From Anaerolineaceae bacterium (lineage in GTDB: Bacteria > Chloroflexota > Anaerolineae > Aggregatilineales > Phototrophicaceae), in assembly GCA_026708325.1 (NCBI GenBank), contig JAPOVC010000022.1, forward strand, positions 62,001 through 126,000: a stretch of 64,000 nt of DNA. Direction: 5' to 3'. Both the position numbers and the translations under genes were made by a program. The notes under the pieces were generated by a model. That model was not told the DNA's origin, ran no database searches, and saw nothing but the letters and a program-made list of their open reading frames with translations. Below, one piece after another: positions 61,210 to 64,000 of this stretch. Position 1 is the stretch's first letter. Each line of letters opens with the position of its first letter.

Positions 61210-61710
61210 ATGAGCCGAATCGCCCGCTTCTGCCCCGCCTGCGGGCATGCGCTTGCCACGCGACAACGACTTGGCGCCCTTCGCCCCGTTTGCGATGCCT
61301 GTGACCACGTGGTCTTCTTTGACCCCAAGGTGGCGGTTGCCGCCTGGATCCGGCAGGACGCACGCCTGCTGCTGGTGCGCCGCCGGGGCGACCCCCTGGC
61401 CGGTTTTTGGGCCATGCCCGCCGGCTTCATGGAGTACGACGAACATCCTGAAGCGGCCCTGCAGCGCGAGGTCCTTGAAGAAACCGGCCTGCAGGTGCGT
61501 GTGGAGCAATTGTTGCAACTGTTCCATACGCCCGCCGACGGCGGCCTCGCAAACCTGGTCCTGGTTTACGAGGCCAGCATCTTTGGCGGACAACTGCTGG
61601 CGGGCGATGACGCAGACGCGGTTGACTGGTTCCGCCGCGATCAACTGCCGCCGCTGGCCTTTCTGCCGACCCAGGCGCTTGTCAGGCGCTGGCAGGCCGG
61701 AGCGTTGTAG
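61210..61710 (+). CDS. Nudix hydrolase with N-terminal zinc ribbon
   Basis: A 166-residue enzyme. An N-terminal zinc ribbon (FCPACG and PVCDAC) is followed by a perfect Nudix box: G-x5-E-x7-REVLEETGL at about residues 76-98. The C-terminal part has the helix LPTQALVRRW. The ribbon and Nudix layout resembles NudC-type and ADP-ribose-type pyrophosphatases; the protein lacks the extra domain of NudC, so the substrate is open. The ribosome site is weak. The last 29 bases overlap the convergent MFS transporter gene. Confidence 0.9.
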   Translation: MSRIARFCPACGHALATRQRLGALRPVCDACDHVVFFDPKVAVAAWIRQDARLLLVRRRGDPLAGFWAMPAGFMEYDEHPEAALQREVLEETGLQVRVEQLLQLFHTPADGGLANLVLVYEASIFGGQLLAGDDADAVDWFRRDQLPPLAFLPTQALVRRWQAGAL

Positions 61711-62989
61711 GGGATGCCGCGTCGCCCTGGCCCTTGCGCTGCGGCATTGGCGCCAACCAGGTGATGACCGTCTGCACCATCATAAGCACGACGAAGACCG
61801 CGACCATCAGGTTGTAGTCCCCGAAGGCATCGAAGCACCAGCCGAACAGCACCGGGCCGATGGCCACACCGGCGGACATCAGGATGGCGACGAATCCGCG
61901 AATCTCTCCCAGATGCTCCCTGCCAAAGAGATTGGCCCAGACTGTGTTGTCAAACAGGCTGCCCAGCGTGATGTTGCTGCCGAATGCCAGCACGTAGAGG
62001 ATGAGCAACAGGGGCGTCGTCATGGTGGCGGAAAGTAGCAGGACGGTTATGGATGTGCAGAGCTGAATGACCATCAGGTGATTGGGACGCAGCCGGTCGA
62101 CCAGTACGCCGCCAAAGAGGGAAAGGCCGCCCGCCACGATGGCAATCATGCCAAAGGACTGCGCCGCCAGCGCTGCATCATAGCCCAGACTGTTGAAGAC
62201 GGAGACCTGGTGCAGAATGAGCGCGGACCCGGCCGCCGGTGTCAGCATGCGCCCCAGCACGAAGATGCGGAAAATGGCCGTGCGCCGCGCTTCCGGCAAG
62301 GTCCAGCTTTGTTCCGGTTCCGGCGCCTTCTCCTCTTCGTGGTTCACACGACCGTCGGGAAGCAGCCCGTAGCTCTCGGGCCGATCGCGCAGAAGCAGCC
62401 AAACGAGCGGCACGACGACAAGGCCCACCAGCAACCCCAGCAACTGCCAGACCTGGCGCCAGCTCATCGTCTCCAGCAATTGCTGCACAAAGGGCACGTA
62501 AAACCCCTGGAACAGCCAGGTGACGACCACCGTGATGCTGAAGACCCGGCCCCGCCGACTGCGGAACCACTGCGCCAGCACCGTGCTGTTGGCAATCCAC
62601 AGCGGCCCCAGCCCCACCGCCCGCATGATGACGAACATCATCAACAGGGCCAGCGGGTTGGTCGCCGTCGACAGGGCGATGAGCGAGAGTGCGAAAATTG
62701 CCCCGGCGATCGCGCCGACGTGACGGCTGCCGTAGCGGTCTGTCAACTTCCCCACCCATGGCAGACCCAGGGCCGCCACAAACCCGCCCAGACCAAAAAG
62801 GCCAGATAGCGTTGTGCGGTCCATGCCAAATTCGACGATGAAATCATCGACGAACAAACCGATGGTCGTGTTGTGGCCGAAGAAGGGCAGGATAAGCCCC
62901 AGCGTTGCGGCCACGAGAACGACCCAGCCATAGAAAACGGGAAAATGCGCGACGACCTGCGGACTGCGGATATGGAGGATGTTTTGCAT
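61682..62989 (-). CDS. MFS transporter
   Basis: A 435-residue transporter with twelve predicted helices and a cytoplasmic loop near 210-235 (NHEEEKAPEPEQS). The first loop has GKLTDRYGSRHV, the MFS motif A region, and the second half has the matching GGVLVDRLRPNH. The sequence is closest in style to the oxalate/formate and monocarboxylate antiporter groups, but the substrate cannot be assigned. AAGG lies just before the ATG. It is the only clear secondary transporter in the window and could move sugar acids from the catabolic genes. Confidence 0.88.
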   Translation of the reverse strand: MQNILHIRSPQVVAHFPVFYGWVVLVAATLGLILPFFGHNTTIGLFVDDFIVEFGMDRTTLSGLFGLGGFVAALGLPWVGKLTDRYGSRHVGAIAGAIFALSLIALSTATNPLALLMMFVIMRAVGLGPLWIANSTVLAQWFRSRRGRVFSITVVVTWLFQGFYVPFVQQLLETMSWRQVWQLLGLLVGLVVVPLVWLLLRDRPESYGLLPDGRVNHEEEKAPEPEQSWTLPEARRTAIFRIFVLGRMLTPAAGSALILHQVSVFNSLGYDAALAAQSFGMIAIVAGGLSLFGGVLVDRLRPNHLMVIQLCTSITVLLLSATMTTPLLLILYVLAFGSNITLGSLFDNTVWANLFGREHLGEIRGFVAILMSAGVAIGPVLFGWCFDAFGDYNLMVAVFVVLMMVQTVITWLAPMPQRKGQGDAASPTTLRPASA

Positions 62990-63092
62990 TGAACCTTGTA
63001 GAAGTGCAGACGGACGAGGGTGTCCGCGACCTGAGCGGCGGCCAGTCTACACCTGTTCGTACAACCTGTAGTCGAACTGGACTTTAATGGAC

Positions 63093-63848
63093 TCAGACGA
63101 GTTTGTGCGCGATGACAATCTGGTTGACGCCCAGGGCCAGGGGCATGAAGGTTGAGCGAGTCAGCACCTGAATCAACGCAGGAAAACCGAAGAGGGCGAA
63201 CTGCAGTTTCAGCGGCAAGAGCGGCACATAAGGCACGTCCCACAGTCCGTCGCCGAAGTGGCGCAGTACCCTGAAGCCACTCTCTTCACACAAGGCGCGC
63301 CAGACAGCGGGCGGGTGTATGTTGATGTGCGTCGGGTCCTTGCCGGCGGCGTCAGTCTCGGGATCCTTGAAGCGGCGCAGGGCGTAGTCCGGATGCGGCG
63401 TGGCAAAGAGCCACAGACCGCCCGGTTGCAGAATTCGATGCACGTCGCCGATCATCGCCTGCGGTCGCGGCAGGTGCTCGATCAGGTGCAGGGCGACGAC
63501 GGCGCTGAATTCCCCGTCTTCGAACAGGTCCGTGGCAGCTGCATCGCCCTGAATCGCGCGTGCCCTGGGGGCGTTCCTTTGCGTTTGTTCGACGGCGTAG
63601 TCGATCAGGTCAATTCCCGTGCAGCGAAAGTCGTCCTGCAGCAGGCCCAGCAGATGACCGAGGCCGCAGCCCAGTTCCAGCAGCGCCCCCTGCCCCGACG
63701 GCGCGTATCGTCGTACCAGCGCCGCGTAATAGCGGCGCGCAAACCAGTACATGCTGAAGCGCCCCAGCCCGCGGTCCGCATAGTTCCAGCTCGAGAAGTA
63801 CGAACGATCGTAGTGTTGCAGGGGCGCGACGTCCCGCTCTTCCTTCAC
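63093..63848 (-). CDS. Class I SAM-dependent methyltransferase
   Basis: A 251-residue methyltransferase. Motif I is LLELGCGLGHLLGLL at about 55-70, followed by GIDLIDYAVEQ and the active-site region VVALHLIEHL. A hydrophobic C-terminus (PLLPLKLQFALFGFPALIQV) could sit at the membrane, as in methyltransferases acting on lipids or polysaccharides. The start is GTG, with no strong ribosome site. It lies 19 bases after the stop of the gene that enters from the right edge. The substrate is unknown. Confidence 0.85.
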   Translation of the reverse strand: MKEERDVAPLQHYDRSYFSSWNYADRGLGRFSMYWFARRYYAALVRRYAPSGQGALLELGCGLGHLLGLLQDDFRCTGIDLIDYAVEQTQRNAPRARAIQGDAAATDLFEDGEFSAVVALHLIEHLPRPQAMIGDVHRILQPGGLWLFATPHPDYALRRFKDPETDAAGKDPTHINIHPPAVWRALCEESGFRVLRHFGDGLWDVPYVPLLPLKLQFALFGFPALIQVLTRSTFMPLALGVNQIVIAHKLV

Positions 63849-63867
63849 GTGGACTGTCCGCCGGCTC

Positions 63868-64000
63868 TCAGGAAATACAACTCAGCGGCTGCAGGTTGCT
63901 GCAATCAATGTCGTAGATTTCGAATTCCAGTTCCGGCAGGTGCAAAACGCCGTAGGAATGCGAGGTGTCCCGCGTACTGTGGCAACTGCGAAAGAGCGAG
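63868..64000 (-). CDS. Unidentified protein, C-terminal end
   Basis: An open frame enters from the right edge and ends at a TGA at 63868-63870. The last 43 residues include SHSYGVLHLPELEFEIYDID and end in NLQPLSCIS. Three cysteines and the strand-like pattern suggest an extracytoplasmic beta domain, but this is too short to identify. The frame is supported by spacing: 19 bases to the methyltransferase start. Confidence 0.5.
   Translation of the reverse strand, partial: SLFRSCHSTRDTSHSYGVLHLPELEFEIYDIDCSNLQPLSCIS

Noticed and set aside
61000..61644. Minus-strand frame across the tRNA and Nudix genes
   Set aside because: It is antisense to the Nudix gene and passes through a perfect tRNA-Leu.

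Overview
The window reads as a gene-dense, GC-rich bacterial chromosome segment, most likely from the Chloroflexota (Anaerolineae or Caldilineae type). The clues are Thr/Pro-rich TPTPT linkers in membrane-anchored proteins, a large transglutaminase/DUF4129 protein, long GT39-like membrane glycosyltransferases with soluble C-terminal domains, a fused transaldolase/glucose-6-phosphate isomerase, RNase J, and many GTG or TTG starts. The assignment rests on gene content; no phylogeny could be run. I saw no phage, transposase, CRISPR array or plasmid genes, and no recognisable transcription factor.

Layout. 1-9.5 kb: start of formyltetrahydrofolate synthetase, a small membrane protein, isocitrate dehydrogenase, a zinc dehydrogenase, a phosphohexomutase, RNase J with a hairpin-rich leader, and a transglutaminase-like membrane protein. 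9.5-16.2 kb: a secreted S41 peptidase with a PPC domain, a GT39-like transferase, the RNase P RNA, MsrA and NagA. 16.2-29.1 kb: a sugar-acid and sugar-oxidation region with an aldo/keto reductase, five Gfo/Idh/MocA oxidoreductases (two of them a tandem duplicate), a mannonate dehydratase-like enzyme, a TIM-barrel isomerase and a xylitol/sorbitol-type dehydrogenase. Inside it lies a minus-strand operon of Lys20-type homocitrate synthase plus both subunits of an aconitase-family hydratase, with an intrinsic terminator in its leader. 29.1-37.6 kb: a heterodimeric ABC exporter, three GT4-like glycosyltransferases and an oligogalacturonate lyase-like beta-propeller.

37.7-46.1 kb: a plus-strand run of a rhamnulose-1-phosphate aldolase/dehydrogenase fusion, adenylosuccinate lyase, and the UMP pathway genes pyrB, C, D, E and F. 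Between purB and pyrB lies a 52-codon leader ORF that overlaps the purB stop codon, runs through an intrinsic terminator and ends directly against the pyrB ATG. This resembles the translation-dependent attenuator of enteric pyrBI. 46.1-51.5 kb: a minus-strand pentose-phosphate operon (tal/pgi, rpiA, zwf) followed by an alkyltransferase-like DNA repair protein. 51.7-54.5 kb: Gfo/Idh, ThuA-like and aldo/keto reductase genes. 54.7-64 kb: a lower-GC secreted repeat protein, a second large GT39-like protein coupled to trmD, two related small membrane proteins, tRNA-Leu(CAA), a Nudix hydrolase, an MFS transporter, a methyltransferase and the 3' end of an unidentified gene.

How the genes fit together. 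Oligogalacturonate lyase, mannonate dehydratase, rhamnulose-phosphate aldolase and the many Gfo/Idh/AKR enzymes suggest use of pectin-like plant polysaccharides. The carbon would enter the pentose phosphate pathway (zwf, tal/pgi, rpiA) and support nucleotide synthesis. The most interesting regulatory signals are in RNA leaders: the pyr leader ORF/terminator, the homocitrate synthase leader/terminator, the RNase J leader hairpins, and an RNase P RNA whose 3' end doubles as a terminator arm.
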